This document shows, one piece after another, positions 1 through 11,616 of a DNA stretch of 40,727 nt; position 1 is the first letter of the stretch; the number at the start of each line of letters is the position of its first letter. The stretch comes from Nemertoderma westbladi (Eukaryota > Xenacoelomorpha > Nemertodermatida > Nemertodermatidae). Location of the stretch: NCBI GenBank assembly GCA_032718475.1, contig JAUCBJ010005296.1:1-40727 (forward strand), given 5' to 3'. A program made the translations under genes and the position numbers. The notes beneath the pieces are model-generated. The model was not told the DNA's origin. It searched no databases and worked only from the letters and a program-made list of their open reading frames with translations.

Positions 1-657
1 CTTACCTTACCGGAATCCCTTACCTTGAACCGGAATCCCTTACCTGAACCGGAATCCCTTACCTTGAACCGGAATCCCTTACCTTGAACCGGATCCCTTA
101 CCTTGAACCGGAATCCCTTACCTTGAACCGGAATCCCTTACCTTGAACCGGATTCCCTTACCTGAACCGGAATCCCTTACCTTGAACCGGAATCCCTTAC
201 CTTGAACCGGAATCCCTTACCTTGAACCGGAATCCCTTACCTTGAACCGGAATCCCTTACTTGAACCGGAATCCCTTACCTGAACCGGAATCCCTTACCT
301 TGAACCGGAATCCTTACTTGAACCGGAATCCTTACCTTGAACCGGAATCCCTTACCTTGAACCGGAATCCCTTACCTTGAACCGGAATCCTTACCTTGAA
401 CCGGAATCCCTTACCTTGAACCGGAATCCCTTACCTGAACCGAATCCTTACCTTGAACCGGAATCCCTTACCTTGAACCGGAATCCCTTACCTTGAACCG
501 GAATCCCTTACCTTGAACCGGGATACCTTACCTTGAACCGGAATCCCTTACCTTGAACCGGAATCCCTTACCTTGAACCGGAATCCCTTACCATGAACCG
601 GAATCCCTTACCTTGAACCGGAATGGCTTACTTTGAATCGGAATCCCTTACCTTGAA
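1..657. repeat. 20-bp minisatellite, cut by the window edge
   Basis: Tandem array of a 20-bp unit, CTTACCTTGAACCGGAATCC, in roughly 33 copies, already in progress at base 1. Many units differ by loss of a single base inside a short homopolymer (CCTT to CCT, GGAA to GGA, CCC to CC). The last units near 620-657 are the most diverged (GGAATGGCTT, GAATCGG), as expected at an array edge. There is no coding signal. The single-base losses would break any reading frame. Confidence 0.97.
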
Positions 658-1510
658 CCAGAATCACACTATCTGATGTTCGACAAATCATTTGACGTTG
701 AAGCAACCTTAACCTGCTTGGGGTTAAATAGGGAATTGAGTTAATTTAATATCAATACTATTTGACTGAGACCGGTTAGAGTAATTATCCTGTACGTACA
801 TGTTGTACAATGTTGTGCTAAATTGTTTATTATCATACACGGTAATACTGTACACGTGCAATATATAATTATTGAATATTTTCATGTAATGTTATATGTA
901 TATTATGAAGTTTGTTGGTTTTATATGTGTGTTACTGCGCTAATTTCTATCACAAGCTGAGTTTTTTTTGCCAATTTTGACCCGTGAAAATAAGTTTAAA
1001 ACTTTTCTATTTCACTGTGACGGTTCATATTTTGTTTTGAAATTAGAAAATAATCATGACCTATATTATAGTGTTTCTCCGCCTCTGATGATACGGACAA
1101 CGCAAATAGTTCTACTCACCGTCGATTACCAGACGGAGACGAATTTTTAGCCTTTCAATTTTTAAAAGCAATTTAAAATTTTGTCTTTCGTGAAATCTCA
1201 CAATTCGTAACGAAAGTATCCATTCTCCATCACATTAGCATCAACATAGTATCTTATATCATTAGAAAGTTTACTTTGTCAGGATTCTAAATTTAACAAT
1301 GTCTGAATTCCATTGAGAAACATGTGATTTAATTGCTTTCAAAGCCTCCGTATATTTTCTACAAGCGAGCCATACCGAAGACTACTAAATACGCCACAGA
1401 GAGCCATATTTACGTATATTTACGTTAAGACCCCTAGATCTCTTCCTATAATAAATATTTACGTAGGGACAGATTGAGATAGCAGAAAGATTATATGAGA
1501 TATGAGTTAC
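658..1510. other. AT-rich intergenic sequence, nothing recognised
   Basis: AT-rich single-copy sequence between two minisatellites. A 60-codon open frame at 968-1150 has no recognisable domain and sits in low-complexity DNA, so I do not call it a gene. No TIR, tRNA-like or retroelement sequence was seen here. Confidence 0.5.
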
Positions 1511-3269
1511 AAACAGATCGGATAAAAAGATCGGACAGACAAACAGATCGGACAAAGAGATCAGACAGACAAACACATCGGACAAAGAGATCAGACAGAC
1601 AAACAGATCGGACAAAGAGATCACACAGATCGGACAAAGAGATCAGACAGAAAAACAGATCGGACAGAGGGATCAGACAGACAAACAGATCGGACAAAGA
1701 GATCAGACAGACAAACAGATCGGACAAATGGATCAGACAAACAAACAGATCAGACTAAGGGATCAGACAGACAAACAAATCGGGCAAAGGGATCAGACAG
1801 ACAAACAGATCGGACAAAGAGATCAGACATACAAACAGATCGGACAAAGAGATCAGACTGACAAACAGATCGGACAAAGGGATCAGACAGACAAACAGAT
1901 CCTATAAAGGGGTCAGACAGACAAACAGATCGGACAAAGAGATCAGACAGACAAACAGATCGGACAAAGAGATCAGACAGACAAACAGATCGGACAAAGA
2001 GATCATACAGACAAACAGATCAGACAAAGGGATCAGACAGGCAAACAAATCGGACAAAGGGATCAGACAGACAAACAGATCGGACAAAGAGATCATACAT
2101 ACAAACAGATCGGACAAAGAGATCAAACAGACAAACAGATCGGACAAAGAGATCAGACAGACAACAGATCGGACAAAGAGATCAGACAGACAAACAGATC
2201 AGACAGACAAACAGATCGGACAAATGGATCAGACAGACAAACAGATCGGATAAAGGGATCAGAGAGACAAACAGATCGGACAAAGGGATCAGACAGACAA
2301 ACATATCGGACAAATGGATCAGACAGACAAACAGATCGGACAAAGGGATCAGACAGACAAATAGATCGGACAAAGGGATCAGACAGACAAACATATTGGA
2401 CATATGGATCAGACAGACAAACAGATCGGACAAAGGGATCAGACAGACAAACAGATCGGACAAAGAGATCAGACAGACAAACAGATCGGACAAAAAGATC
2501 AGACAGACAAACAGATCGGACAAAGGGATCAGACAGACAAATAGATCGGACAAAGGGATCAGACAGACAAACATATTGGACATATGGATCAGACAGACAA
2601 ACAGATCGGACAAAGGGATCAGACAGACAAACAGATCGGACAAAGGGATCAGACAGACAAATAGATCGGACAGACAAACATATTGGACATATGGATCAGA
2701 CAGACAAACAGATTGGACATATGGATCAGACAGACAAATAGATCGGACAAAGGGATCAGACAGACAAACAGATCGGACAAAGGGATCAGACAGACAAATA
2801 GATCGGACAAAGGGATCAGACAGACAAACATATTGGACATATGGATCAGACAGACAAACAGATTGGACATATGGATCAGACAGACAAATAGATCGGACAA
2901 AGGGATCAGACAGACAAACAGATCGGACAAATGGATCAGACAGACAAACAGATCGGACAAATGGATCAGACAGACAAACAGATCGGACAGACAAATAGAT
3001 CGGACAAAGGGATCAGACAGACAAACAGATCGGACAAATGGATCAGACAGACAAACAGATCGGACAAAGGGATCAGACAGACAAACATATCGGACAAATG
3101 GATCAGACAGACAAACAGATCGGGCAAAGGGATCAGACAGACAAACAGATCGGACAAAGAGATCAGACAGACAAACAGATCGGACAAAGGGATCAGACAG
3201 ACAAACAGATCGGACAAAGGGATCAGACAGACAAACAGATCGGACAAAGAGATCAGACAGACAAACACA
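1511..3269. repeat. 30-bp minisatellite
   Basis: Tandem array of a 30-bp unit, roughly GATCAGACAGACAAACAGAT followed by CGGACAAAGG, in close to 59 copies. Positions 20-30 of the unit vary most (AAAGAG, AAAGGG, AAATGG, CATATGG). The variants CATATTGGACATATGG and AAATAGATCGG recur as blocks between about 2380 and 2900, which shows higher-order duplication. Because the unit is a multiple of three without stops, long open frames appear on both strands (RQTNRSDKGI-like on plus, SDLFVCLI-like on minus). These are by-products of periodicity. Confidence 0.97.
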
Positions 3270-3573
3270 AATAATCACAACGCAGACAGTCAAATAACAA
3301 ATATGAGACTAATGAAATTAATTTCCAACTATTACCGTTGCCATATCAACAGTTAATTAATGGAGCCGTGAAACGAAATAATCGCCTCATGGATGGCCGT
3401 ATTTTGAACCGATTATGTTCGAATGTGCCAGTAGTTTACAATTTTTAAAAAACATACCTTTTTTTCTTGAATTTAAATGATAAATTATTTTCCATAGCAT
3501 TTTAAATATAAATATTTATCCAGAAAAGTGTTCTGTTCAAGATGCATTTTTAGCTAGAGCTATAGTAGGAATT
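3270..3573. other. Spacer between minisatellite and foldback element
   Basis: AT-rich spacer with no gene-like feature. Its right edge (3559-3582) contains AGCTATAGTAGGAAT followed by GAATATAGG. Both motifs recur just beyond the far end of the neighbouring foldback element, near 4832-4856. Confidence 0.4.
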
Positions 3574-3582
3574 GAATATAGG
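3574..3582. repeat. Left target-site duplication GAATATAGG
   Basis: Nine bases identical to 4832-4840, directly abutting the end of the foldback element. Confidence 0.8.
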
Positions 3583-4831
3583 GGGTAACAGACGTTTCGG
3601 TCTAAAACGTTTTGGCCTAGGACGTTTCGGCCCAATGAATGAAATACAAGATTTGCTTGTCGAACGTTTTGGCCCAAAGATTCACGTTACTCCCTTAAAT
3701 AAGCTATTAATAATAAGTTATTCAATATATTTGTTTTGTAGTTGTTACGTTCGTTACAAGAGGAGTTGTCAGTAGGAACTGCTCCGACACTTGTTTGAAA
3801 GTCGTCAAGATCGAAGTTCTACATTATATTTATAAATAATAACTAATGTAATATTATTATTATTATTATTTATTAATATAAATTTACACCATACTGTAAC
3901 TTAAAACAAAGATAACATATGCTGACAAATTAACCTTAGTATTATGATGATGGGGTTTCCCCCATAAAAAAAAACATACGTATTTTAAAATGTGAGTCAA
4001 TAAATAAAGTACATTAAAATACACCGAATTAAAATTATTACTGTATTTTAATGTTGGTCTTAAAAATATAATATATTATAAATATTCCATTAAAGAAGCA
4101 TTGCTAATAATTAAGAGACAGACTGGATGTCATATGGAATGAGATAAAATATATGCGTATTAAATTTAAATTTAGATGAAATATATGCGTATTAAATTTA
4201 AATTTAGATGAAATATATGCGTATTAAAAGGACCAGAGTGGATGTGAAGTGAAATAAAATATGTATTAATAAAAGCATTATACGTCGTTATCTATGGGTA
4301 TAAATCAAAATCATCTATCATCAAAGATGAGAGTTATTGTTTCAACATAAGTTATTGCTGCAATACACTGTCCAGCTACAATAATTATCAATTGAGTAGT
4401 GTTTAAATTAATGAAGTATCTCCAAAATATATCGATCAGACGAGATTTAAGCCCTACATGGTTCGTGAAATTGATTCACTTTGGTAGTACTGTATATTAG
4501 CAATGTGGTACTCGAGACCAATAGATTTGTTCTGACTTGCATTTTTTGGCATTGTTGGCGAATTGTTTATGGAACCACAGCAACACTTCCCTAATGTTTA
4601 TTTTATTTTGAAATAAAGGTAAATTAAATAGCCATTTCATGAAAGATATTTTATTAAGTGTTTGTATGTTATCGTGAAATTTAATGAATAATTATTATCA
4701 TATCAAACAAGTTAGCATTTTCATTTAGTTACAGTCATGGGCCGAAACGTCCGGGCCGAATCGTCCGGGCCGAATCGTCCGGGCCGAAATGTCCTGGACC
4801 GAAACGTCCTAGGCCGAAACGTCTGTATACC
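3583..4831. mobile_element. Foldback DNA element with 14-15-bp tandem units as inverted arms and 9-bp TSD
   Basis: The left arm (about 3588-3635) reads CAGACGTTTCGG, then units of the type ACGTTTCGGCCTAGG. The right arm (about 4737-4827) carries six inverted 14-15-bp units of the type GGGCCGAAACGTCC, ending ACGTCTGTATACC. The reverse complement of the right end, GGTATACAGACGTTTCGG, matches the left end, GGGTAACAGACGTTTCGG. GAATATAGG lies immediately outside both ends (3574-3582 and 4832-4840), giving a 9-bp target-site duplication. The interior is AT-rich with no transposase and includes a 32-bp tandem repeat. A 9-bp duplication with long arms suggests non-autonomous Mutator-like mobilisation, but that is inference. 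Confidence 0.85.
4143..4237. repeat. 32-bp tandem repeat inside foldback element
   Basis: About three copies of a unit containing GATGAAATATATGCGTATTA followed by AATTTAAATTTA. It is non-coding and lies in the interior of the 3583-4831 element. Confidence 0.85.
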
Positions 4832-4840
4832 GAATATAGG
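4832..4840. repeat. Right target-site duplication GAATATAGG
   Basis: Identical to 3574-3582. The following AGCTATGGTAGGAAT resembles AGCTATAGTAGGAAT upstream of the left copy, so the flanking locus may itself have been a small direct repeat before insertion. Confidence 0.75.
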
Positions 4841-4963
4841 AGCTATGGTAGGAATAGTACCTGGAATACTGATTTCGAGATTTCGAGAATAAATTTTAAA
4901 GAAACTACAACGGTCAATATTCCTCTAAATACGAATCACTTTGTATTAAGCGTTGATGGGTGA

Positions 4964-5139
4964 GTACAAAACAAAGACTCAAGACCTGTACAAAACACAT
5001 GTGTAAACTTTCGTTTGGTTCCCCCAACACACGCCTCTGTAACCTGCTCCTTTAAATGGCAATGGGACCTAACGCGACTTTACCTCTTTGTTTTGTACAG
5101 ATGGTCTTGTGTCTTTGCATTGTACCCCCCCCCCCCCCC
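4964..5139. mobile_element. Core-bearing foldback element A
   Basis: The left arm (4964-4996) runs TACAAAACAAAGACTCAAGACC then TGTACAAAAC with small gaps. The right arm (5090-5125) is its inverse: the reverse complement gives TACAATGCAAAGACACAAGA and then TGTACAAAAC. A C15 run (5125-5139) closes the right end. Between the arms lies the shared core, here TCGTTTGGTT (5011-5020) and CTGTAACCTGCTCCTTT (5037-5053). It has no coding capacity. No adjacent target-site duplication is clear; TTAAGCGTT and TTTAGCGTT nearby differ by one base and are not flush with the ends. Confidence 0.8.
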
Positions 5140-5315
5140 AAATTTAGCGTTTCGAACATGACCATTAGTCCGTGGTGCTATTATACTACAGTGCGTTGTT
5201 CTAACACGGAGCAATAACGCCTTGCTTCAAGTATCTCAGTAAAATATTAATACTAGGCCTTACCGGTAGCTGATGTGATCGTGATCTCCAGATGTAGCAT
5301 ATTAAAATATAGGCC

Positions 5316-5727
5316 TAGGGTGAGTGAGGGAGACTTGACTTTAGGGGAGACTTGATTTTTTTAATAACTAAAAAACTATTGTAAATTATTGAACAATACC
5401 ACACAAAAATGTGTAAAATACATGTTGGCTACACCCGCGCAACAATGTTTTATTACCTTTTGGTTATTTTTGTTTTGTTGTCAATAAACGTTTTCTGGGT
5501 TCAAAGGTAAATTTTTGCCCTTTACAACGAATGAAAATTCGCATCCTTATTGTACTGCGGGATGTATGTCAATTGTAATTCACAACATATGTTGACTAAT
5601 TATTGCACTCTCCTGCCATATATTGTTTTCCAGTTTTGGTTCAGCCGGTTTGAAATTATATCAATTAATAGAAAAAAAGCCCATGTGGGGAGACATGACG
5701 CTCGAGTGTGAGGGAGACTTGAACCCG
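5316..5727. repeat. GGGAGACTTGA arm repeats, left side of a split foldback element
   Basis: The motif GGGAGACTTGA (or a one-base variant) occurs at about 5330, 5344, 5687 and 5707 in direct orientation. It recurs inverted at about 10156 and 10174. The pair AGGGAGACTTGAACCCGCC here and GGGTTCAAGTCTCCCACC near 10153 form an inverted repeat flanking LINE-A. I infer one foldback element split by the LINE. The sequence between the arm motifs is AT-rich and shows nothing else. Confidence 0.6.
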
Positions 5728-5794
5728 CCAATGCTTACGTCTACCTAGAGATACACCCACGTAGAGAACCATTACACCAGAGCACTCCAACTAG

Positions 5795-8700
5795 TTGATT
5801 GGCACTTACACTCGACACCTACACACGACACTCGGGACCTTAGGGAATATAATCCTACTCAATACATCCCCAGAACCCATAGAGAGTCGACCTGGAAACA
5901 ACCAAACAACCGCTACCCCATTAAATCCAACTGGCAAACTGATCCCTTCTCCGGTAGATCCTCCTATGGTGATTGGAGCAGGACACCAAACCGCTTTTAA
6001 ATTAACAAAGACTAAACCCCTCAGCCACTACACCCAATTGCACCCACAACCGCACATACCCATCTATGGTAAGGGAAAACTCCCTCCACAAAATGATAAG
6101 GGTAAGATGAAAGTAACCACTCTGAATTGCCAGGGTTTTATTCGCAACAACTTATACATCCATAAGATCATAGAAGACACTAAACCAGACATCCTTGCTA
6201 TTCAGGAGACCTGGCTAAGTCCAAGGGAGGCAGAGTTCTACCTTAGAGATTCCTCACACTTCAAGGGCTACGACTGTGTCTACACCTTATCCCCAGCTAT
6301 GACCAACGGCACTTCTAAGTTCGGAGGTGAGGGGGGTACGGCTATGCTCATTAAAAACGACTTATTGTACAGAGATAGAAACAAAATCCGACCGCCTATT
6401 GGCTATTAACATAAAAAACCACCCATCAATTGGAAACCTGGTCGTTATCGGCGCCTACATGCCAGCTAACTGTAAGAAACCGGGCGATATTCAGAGATAC
6501 ACCGAAACTTGTGGAATGCTTAGAGTATTATGCCAAGATCTTTCAGAGGCAGGCCTAAACTTCATGGTAGTGGGCGATATAAATGGAAGCTTAGGATCCA
6601 AGAACTATAGACAGACCAAGCTAACACAGTTTGGAAAGATCTTTAATGAACTTATCACTAACGAATTTGATCTATCCATTGCGGACCTACAAAATCGGGC
6701 TTTCGGACCCCTGGCAACTTACCGGAAGAAAATAAAAGATGGACGGATCTTGCATTCATCCTACATCGACCATATCCTAATCTCCCAAAACATGCTGGAA
6801 AGTTTTCACTCATGTATCGTTTCAGAGGATGAATGAACCCTGCAACCTATCTGACCATGTACCAATATCAATCAATATAACACTAGAGTCATAAAACGAC
6901 AATGTTTTACTACATAAGACCCTTGTACGTAAGCGGAAATTAGAACGCTTTCACTTCGATAAAGCCACAGTACAACAACTGAATAATTACAACAATGAAA
7001 TTAAAACCTCCTTCATCTCCCAATCAAACTCAATATACAGCGGGCCCGAACATATGTACTCAGTCGAACCATCCCGTGCAACAAAATCCCTAGATATTAT
7101 CTCTACTACAATAATAGATGCGGCGAGAAACAACATCCCCAGCTCATTCTCCTCACTAGGAAATAAAGCAAAATACAATAACAAGCTATCCTTGAACAAA
7201 TTTCCCCAGGAAAACAACATTGGTCCTTTAAAAGCCGAGTTTGATAAAGCAAAGCAAGCATGGGAAACCAACTGGGGACTCAAAAGCCATGACAACTACT
7301 TTTACACTAATTACCTCACCTCCAGCCGTAAATACAGCATTGCCGTGTCTCAGACCCAAAGGAGATACTATCAGAACCACATAAACAACCTCGCAGATCT
7401 ATGTAAAGGGAACGACAACCGTTTCTGGAGGACGGTCAAACCAAGATGCCAACTGACGGATCTCACCAGTGAGGCGGCAGACAACCTATCAAACTACTAC
7501 TACTTTAAAGCGCCTAACTCACATAAGAATACGATGGAGGAGCTCAGCCAGATCCCAATCAATGAGGATATTCCACTAATCAACCCTAACGATATTGCAG
7601 AAGCGATCACGTCCCTTAATAGAAAGAAATTAACTGATACGAACAACCTGAGGGCGGAACACTTGATATACGGGACCAACAAAGAATTGCTACAGTGCCT
7701 GGCCCATATGTTCAGCACAATGCGAATCACTGGCACTTGCCCGTCCCAACTAGGGGAATCACTTCTAATACCAATCTACAAGGGAAGGTCTCTCGATAAA
7801 ACAGTACCTAAGAACTATCGTGCCGTGACTATCATAGCTATTAATACTAAATTATGGGAAGCCCTGATCCTTAAGGAACTAACATCAATGTTACAGACTA
7901 ACGAACTTCAGCTTGGTTTCAAACCGAAAATCAGCACCGAAATGACATACTTGACGGTAACTAACATCATTAAGTAGTTCAATAAACACCACTCAGCTAC
8001 CCACATCCTATCGTTGGACTTATCATCAGCCTTTGACACAGTTGATTATACCAAACTATACATACAGTATCCTACAGAAATCCAATGTGGGACCTAACCT
8101 CACTCGGATGCTCATGGCTTACCTCCACTCAGGGACGTCACTTATTTGTTCAGGAAAATTAATCAGGAAAAACCCCATAATACTTGAACGGGGATTAAGA
8201 CAGGGAAGTTTACTATCGCCATTCCTCTTCAATGTTTACATCGCACAGCTATTCGAAGACATAGTCAACAGTAATCTCGGAGTCCACGTGGGAAGTCACT
8301 CCTTCAGTTTAATAAGTTACGGGGACGACATCATACTAATCGCTAATTTAAAGTCGGACCTCCAGAGGATGGCTACTTTATGTTACACATACTTCCAAGA
8401 CTTCAGTTTAACCTTAAATATTAAGAAAACCGACTACCTACTCTTAAACGAAATTGGATGCAGTGTAACTGACATAACCCTACGGATCCCAGAATTCGAT
8501 ATCACCCACATATCCGAAGACAGCTGTTTGTATCTCGGCCTCCCTCTACCTGCCACGCCCCACAACTTGGACAAACATTTTCGGATGAAAACCTTAGTCA
8601 ATCTCAGCCGTTTAGAACAACGCGGATTCGCAATAGATAGCGTACCACTAAACGTTGTTGCTAAAATCTGGCAATGCATCTGCCTACCAGCAATACTGTA

Positions 8701-9177
8701 CTGCTGTGAGTCGCTCGACCACGTCTATACGACAGTTATAGCGTGCTATTTAAGACGGGCAATGCGAACTATATCCCTTCCGACACCCTGGCAATGTTAT
8801 TTAACGGACTACCACCAGATGCTATGATTAAATTTAAAACTGCCACCACGATATTCAACATATTTAATTGCCGCAATGCCAAAGTAACTTATCTTTTCGA
8901 TTATCTGCTGTCCGGCCATCTAGGGGGACTGTTCAAGGTAGACACATTTGATAGCTATGCACACGCCGCCTGGGACCTAAACCTCCCAAGCTTGGCCAAT
9001 CTCAGTATATCCAAATTTAGCTTCAGCTCTATACGCAGACACCTAAAGAATATCCAAGCTACATCCCTGAGCGCAACAAACTCCTACCGCCTGTTCTACA
9101 CCCAATCAATCCTAAACGCCACCACGGGAACACACAGTGACCGACACTCAGTCCTATTAGACTTATACAATTATTAA
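5795..9177 (+). pseudogene. LINE-A endonuclease-reverse transcriptase polyprotein, frameshifted
   Basis: The frame from 5795 gives a proline- and threonine-rich leader and then the start of an APE-type endonuclease: MKVTTLNCQGF, followed by DILAIQETWL, with the usual N and E catalytic positions. The frame is lost at about 6390-6409 and resumes in the frame read from 6327 with GDIN and SYIDHIL, the later endonuclease motifs. The next frame (7054 onward) has the RT N-terminal part, NYRAVTI and LGFKPK, then a TAG at 7975-7977, then LSLDLSSAFDTVDY. After another shift near 8070 come GLRQGSLLSPFLFNVY and SYGDDIILIANL, with the catalytic DD intact. A last shift near 8750 leads to the C-terminal segment ending at 9177. 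At least three shifts and one stop make this copy dead. Confidence 0.85.
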
Positions 9178-9790
9178 CTGTTTTCCTTTTTCGACTTTAT
9201 CTGACAACGATACGCCCTTTCCAATATAATATTGTACTCTCTCTGAATAAAACCTTTGTATTCGGCAGTTAATTATGGTACCCAAATAGACCCTACGTTC
9301 TAGCCAGCCTGTGGGTATCACCCTTCATAATATCTTATTTTATCCGATTTTATTTTAATGGCAAATTTGCACGTTTTACACATAGCAATTATATTGTACA
9401 CCCTACACTATTAAGTACGCCCTATGAATATGTTATATCAATATGTATATATATTTTATTTTACCGGGTTGATTTTATACCGCTACTGACTTATGGTGCC
9501 TTTACTGTTCTTACCGCCACGCGTCACGTTATCAATTTTCTATTCGTTCATTTGGTTCACAACTATCGTCTGACCAGTTATACTTGCTGTTGCTATGTAT
9601 ATTTTTATTATGGCCCTACCATTTTAATTATAGCCACCGGAAGCGCTAGTCCGGTAATGAAATGAATGACACAGACCAAGCTATCAATGGGTGGCTATGC
9701 TTCATGCAGTAGGAGTAGCCCCTCTCTAGACTAAACCAAACCCAGCCAAGCCAACCAACAACTCTCCCTTCCCTCTTTGCAATGTGGTAG
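9178..9790 (+). other. LINE-A 3' untranslated region
   Basis: AT-rich sequence following the reading frame, then a GC-richer stretch at about 9635-9780 (GCCACCGGAAGCGCTAGTCC). No open frame. I assign it to the LINE because it lies between the coding end and the tentative target duplication at 9791. Confidence 0.45.
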
Positions 9791-10151
9791 CCCGCCAACT
9801 TGGTGATTGACAACTTAAACAAGATGCCGCTACGTCAGAAAGCGGCACACATCAATAGAATTACAGGAAAACAATTAATATGTGGCTGGATTTAAAATTA
9901 TATAAAATATTCATTAATAAAAAGTACCTTCCCGCGTTAAACTTTAATGCGGTTTTAATGAGCTATTATTTATTCAGTTATTGTTAGGAGAACCATGTGA
10001 ACGTCCACCTAAATTTGTACAAAATTTGGGATAATAATTTGACAAATTAATAATCGTATTTTTTGCATTTTTGCTGCTCTACTATAAAATAGACATGTTG
10101 AACATGTAATTATTACACTTCTTATGCATTTTTGAACGAATTTACAAGAAT

Positions 10152-10214
10152 GCGAGGTGGGGTTCAAGTCTCCCACCCTAGGTGTCAAGTCTCCCCCCAT
10201 TGAGGGAGACTTGA
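10152..10214. repeat. GGGAGACTTGA arm repeats, right side, with perfect hairpin
   Basis: Contains TTCAAGTCTCCC, then GTCAAGTCTCCC, an eight-base loop, and GGGAGACTTGAC. The last two form a perfect 12-bp stem. They are inverted relative to the arm repeats at 5316-5727, so the structure spans LINE-A. Confidence 0.65.
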
Positions 10215-11213
10215 CGCTTTTTCGAAAATACGAATAATTGGTTTAATTAAAAAAGTTTAAGAGTTGAAATTTTCAAACTCTCACATAATGATAGCAATCA
10301 TAAATGTAATGTGAAAAAGTTAAAACGGCATTGAAAAATGTATTTATCTGTTCTTTAGTGCGATTATAACGATTAGTGCGATACGAATTTATAGACAATG
10401 AAACGGGCGGGAGAATGTTTGGCCTACATTTGTGGCGGTCACAATAGAAAGAGACTTATTGACATATTTTGTCAAGTTTTATTTTATATAATACAGTAAC
10501 ATTTGTGATACGTTGTTTATGATATGTATTGTTTATTAAAATTAAGCTGTGCCACTATACACAATAAACTTAAAATAAAAAAACTTTTTCATTGGATTGT
10601 TTCTTTTTTCCTGAAATCCTAATATACATTTCAGGGCCTTCGTGCAGCACGTGAGCGGTTCAATCTTGAAAAATATTTGTAAATTTATGATTTCCATGAT
10701 TGTCAATATAATATTATAACTATCTACTATTATTATAATTAAATTACATAATTAATATATCGAATCACCAAAATGTTGTCTAATTTTCATTATTATCAGT
10801 ATTATCGATACCAACAAGCTCCTCAAGTTGTTCCAGATCTTTTAATGCATAGTATTGGAGAGGATTAGGTCTGGGGAGGTCAGCGTATCAGATGTATACA
10901 AAGTAGAGTTTATTAAGAAAACTCTCTCACAAATGACGTTGTCCCGAAAACGCCGTATCTTCAACGCATTACATGTTGCATCAATCTACGGGAATCGGAA
11001 TACTTAATACACATGTAGTCTGGTCTGGTCTTCCTTGTCGATTTCAGAGACTGATGAGCAGCTTTCTGATAAGTCATAACTGACTACCGTAAATATTTTT
11101 AATTTGAATTTTTGAATCCACATCTTATTTCACGTAGCGGGTAATATAGGCTATATTCGATGCAATCGTGGCCATTTTAATCTTAACTTAAATTTGTTAA
11201 TGCGCGAAACGAG

Positions 11214-11221
11214 TCAGCAGC
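11214..11221. repeat. Left hAT target-site duplication TCAGCAGC
   Basis: Eight bases abutting the left end of the MITE, identical to 11609-11616. Confidence 0.9.
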
Positions 11222-11608
11222 CAGGCGCGAATCCAGAGGGGGGGCTGAGGGGGCTCTAGCCCCTCCCATAAGTCATGACCAGACCAGACCAAACCAACCC
11301 TGTATAGATGATAGAGCCGGAAAAGTCTCAGGCGTATAATATCAAATATATAGTTAAAAGAGGTTGATATTAGATATCAGAAAATAGCCTTCAGATTATC
11401 AGATTTGGAATCTCCATTAAATTCGCCACACCACCACACAGGTGGAGATCATGGATCCAAAATATAGAGCGCAAACACTCCATCCTCCCTTACCTAAAAC
11501 TAATATTCCACCACCAGGGAGGGCCTCGCTTAGTTAGGAGTGTGCCCTTGGCCTCTGATTATGGTCCACCGCAGCCCCTCCCTTAGCAAATTCCTGGATC
11601 CGCCCCTG
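11222..11608. mobile_element. hAT-type MITE (387 bp)
   Basis: The left end is CAGGCGCGAATCCAG. The right end, read in reverse complement, is CAGGGGCGGATCCAG. These are hAT-like termini starting with CAG. A perfect 8-bp direct repeat, TCAGCAGC, sits flush against both ends, the duplication length expected for hAT. G-rich and C-rich subterminal blocks (GAGGGGGCTC on the left, GCCCCTCCC on the right) extend the inverted arms. There is no transposase, so it is non-autonomous. It is nested within the inverted-repeat element 10427-12215. Confidence 0.9.
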
Positions 11609-11616
11609 TCAGCAGC
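11609..11616. repeat. Right hAT target-site duplication TCAGCAGC
   Basis: Identical to 11214-11221 and flush with the right end of the MITE. Confidence 0.9.

Larger units (their letters stand above)
5732..9790 (+). mobile_element. LINE-A, degenerate non-LTR retrotransposon
   Basis: A nearly full-length non-LTR element. It has a leader from about 5732, an APE-type endonuclease (about 6108-6836), a reverse transcriptase (about 7054-8827), a C-terminal segment to 9177, and an AT-rich 3' region. CCCGCCAA occurs at 5724-5731 and 9791-9798 and would make an 8-bp target duplication that defines these ends. That is short enough to be chance, so the ends are tentative. The coding region is broken by frameshifts and a stop. 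It encodes the same protein type as LINE-B in the stomatin intron. Confidence 0.75.

Noticed and set aside
2182-3297. Long overlapping frames on both strands in the 30-bp array
   Set aside because: Several frames on both strands are open at once, which is expected of a stop-free unit whose length is a multiple of three. No start context or non-repeat domain.
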